Shown here one piece after another: positions 63,278 through 64,000 of a stretch of 64,000 nt of DNA. Position 1 is the stretch's first letter; every line of letters begins with the position of its first letter. Source of the DNA: Alphaproteobacteria bacterium (GTDB taxonomy: Bacteria; Pseudomonadota; Alphaproteobacteria; TMED109); assembly GCA_022825705.1 (NCBI GenBank), contig JAJDWH010000010.1, positions 186,001 through 250,000 of the forward strand, written 5' to 3'. The position numbers were made by a program, and so were the translations under genes. The notes below the pieces were generated by a model. That model had not been told where the DNA came from. It made no database searches and was given only the letters and a program-made list of their open reading frames with translations.

Positions 63278-64000
63278 TCAGGCGTGGCGGACAGGCGTGG
63301 CGGCCAGAGAATCTGCCAGGGCACGCAGGCTGTCGAGAGTATGGACTGTCCGGGACTCGTCAACGTGAGCGGCGATCGCGGCCATTCCTCCGGCGCGCGG
63401 CTCGAAGGCAGCGTAGCGCATGAGCGGATTGAGCCACACGAGGCGACGGCACGAGCGCCGCAGAAGCGCGGCCTCGGCTCCGACATCCACGCCCGGGTCG
63501 CGCTCGAGGCCGTCTGTCACCAGCAAGACCATCCCGCCGTCGGTGAGAACCCGGCGGGACCAATGCCGATTGAATGACCGCAACGCCGCTCCGATACGGG
63601 TACCGCCGGACCAGTCATGCACCTGGCTCACGGCGCGCTGCACTGCGCGGTCAGGGTCACCCTGGCGGAGAGCCCGGGTGACATCGGTCAGGCGTGTACC
63701 GAAGACGAAACTGAACACTCGACGACGGGTCTGGCCCAACGCGTGCATGAAGTGCAGGAGCATGCGGGTATAGGCGGACATGGAGCCGGAGATGTCGCAC
63801 AGCACGACCATAGTGACCGGGCGGGTGCGACGCTGGCGAAGCTGCAGGCGCAGCGGAATGCCGCCGGTTCGCGACGCCAGCCGAAGGGTGCCGCGAAAGT
63901 CGATGCCGTCCCGTCCTGCCCGCGTGGTCCGGAAGCGTCGCGTCGGCAGGTCGCCCAGCGGCCTGACCAGCTTCTGGACCGCGTCCTGAGCCGCCTGCAT
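63278..64000 (-). CDS. coxE: CoxE-like von Willebrand factor A domain protein, 5' end beyond the window
   Basis: At least 240 residues of a VWA protein. The metal site is DISGSMSAYTRMLLHFMHAL, with GTRIGAALRSFNRHW and LVTDGLERDP as the other MIDAS parts. CoxE works with the AAA+ ATPase CoxD to rebuild the CuMo centre of CO dehydrogenase. The frame is open to the right edge, so the true start and length are unknown; a coxD-like gene is expected beyond it. It is 17 bases upstream of coxF. Confidence 0.88.
   Translation of the reverse strand: MQAAQDAVQKLVRPLGDLPTRRFRTTRAGRDGIDFRGTLRLASRTGGIPLRLQLRQRRTRPVTMVVLCDISGSMSAYTRMLLHFMHALGQTRRRVFSFVFGTRLTDVTRALRQGDPDRAVQRAVSQVHDWSGGTRIGAALRSFNRHWSRRVLTDGGMVLLVTDGLERDPGVDVGAEAALLRRSCRRLVWLNPLMRYAAFEPRAGGMAAIAAHVDESRTVHTLDSLRALADSLAATPVRHA

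Noticed and set aside
1..64000. CRISPR array, prophage, insertion sequence or replication origin
   Set aside because: No regularly spaced repeats, integrase, transposase, capsid or terminase genes, or DnaA-box cluster was recognised.

Overview
The window is a GC-rich, gene-dense bacterial chromosome segment. Gene order and content point to an alphaproteobacterium, probably of the Rhodospirillales type: mutS-glnD-murJ-trpS in a row, a ferredoxin gene (fdxA) near a CarD regulator, a sigma-32 factor with a typical RpoH box, and a coxG/mobA/xdhC/coxE maturation cluster. GTG and TTG starts are common, and genes within clusters often overlap by 1 to 8 bases (ATGA, GTGA or TGATG junctions), so translational coupling is widespread. 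This placement is inference from gene content; no rRNA is present.

Layout, left to right. 1-2.75 kb: a two-nuclease protein of the DUF2779 family, a short tandem repeat, and an AT-rich stretch with a cyclase-like gene broken by one in-frame TGA, next to tRNA-Ser(GGA). 2.9-6.9 kb, minus strand: two Fe(II)/2-oxoglutarate dioxygenases, then a NIPSNAP / ogt / rlmB group. 7-18 kb, plus strand: ppk2, mutS, glnD, murJ, trpS, and a TauE/SafE exporter coupled to a TIGR02186 protein. 18.3-21.3 kb: an MFS transporter, a Phd/PIN toxin-antitoxin pair and a 0.7 kb stretch with no recognisable gene. 21.3-25.6 kb: an orphan polyamine-type binding protein, a molybdenum sulfite dehydrogenase with a di-heme cytochrome, and an Nmad3-like protein. 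25.7-33.8 kb: an alpha/beta hydrolase, a YbdK-type ligase, mepA, then a stress cluster (usp, rpoH, htpG) in which htpG has a good sigma-32 promoter, and a DUF1223 protein.

34-43.5 kb, minus strand: aconitase, CarD with a histone-H1-like tail, terB-like/fdxA, and pmbA / small secreted protein / korB / korA. Aconitase, 2-oxoacid:ferredoxin oxidoreductase and a ferredoxin lie together, suggesting a ferredoxin-linked 2-oxoglutarate step in the TCA cycle (inference). 43.5-57.5 kb: folD, mutL, a pgi-like gene, arsC, ptrB-dapE-monooxygenase, an SRAP protein, and ychF-pth-rplY-prs. 57.5-59.5 kb is a decayed patch: an orphan acyl carrier protein, plus an alpha/beta hydrolase fragment and a HigB toxin fragment that lose homology at the same point. 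59.5-64 kb: cytochrome c2, a CoxG-family gene that appears to start with ATC, and on the opposite strand a molybdoenzyme maturation cluster (coxE, coxF, coxI, moeA-mobA fusion) that runs off the right edge.

No CRISPR array, prophage, insertion sequence or biosynthetic cluster was recognised. The strongest unusual signals are the single TGA replacing a probable Trp codon (2165), the CarD H1-like tail, the hydrolase/HigB breakpoint (about 58990), the ATC-start CoxG gene, the sigma-32 promoter between rpoH and htpG, and the orphan ACP whose DSL motif reads ASV.
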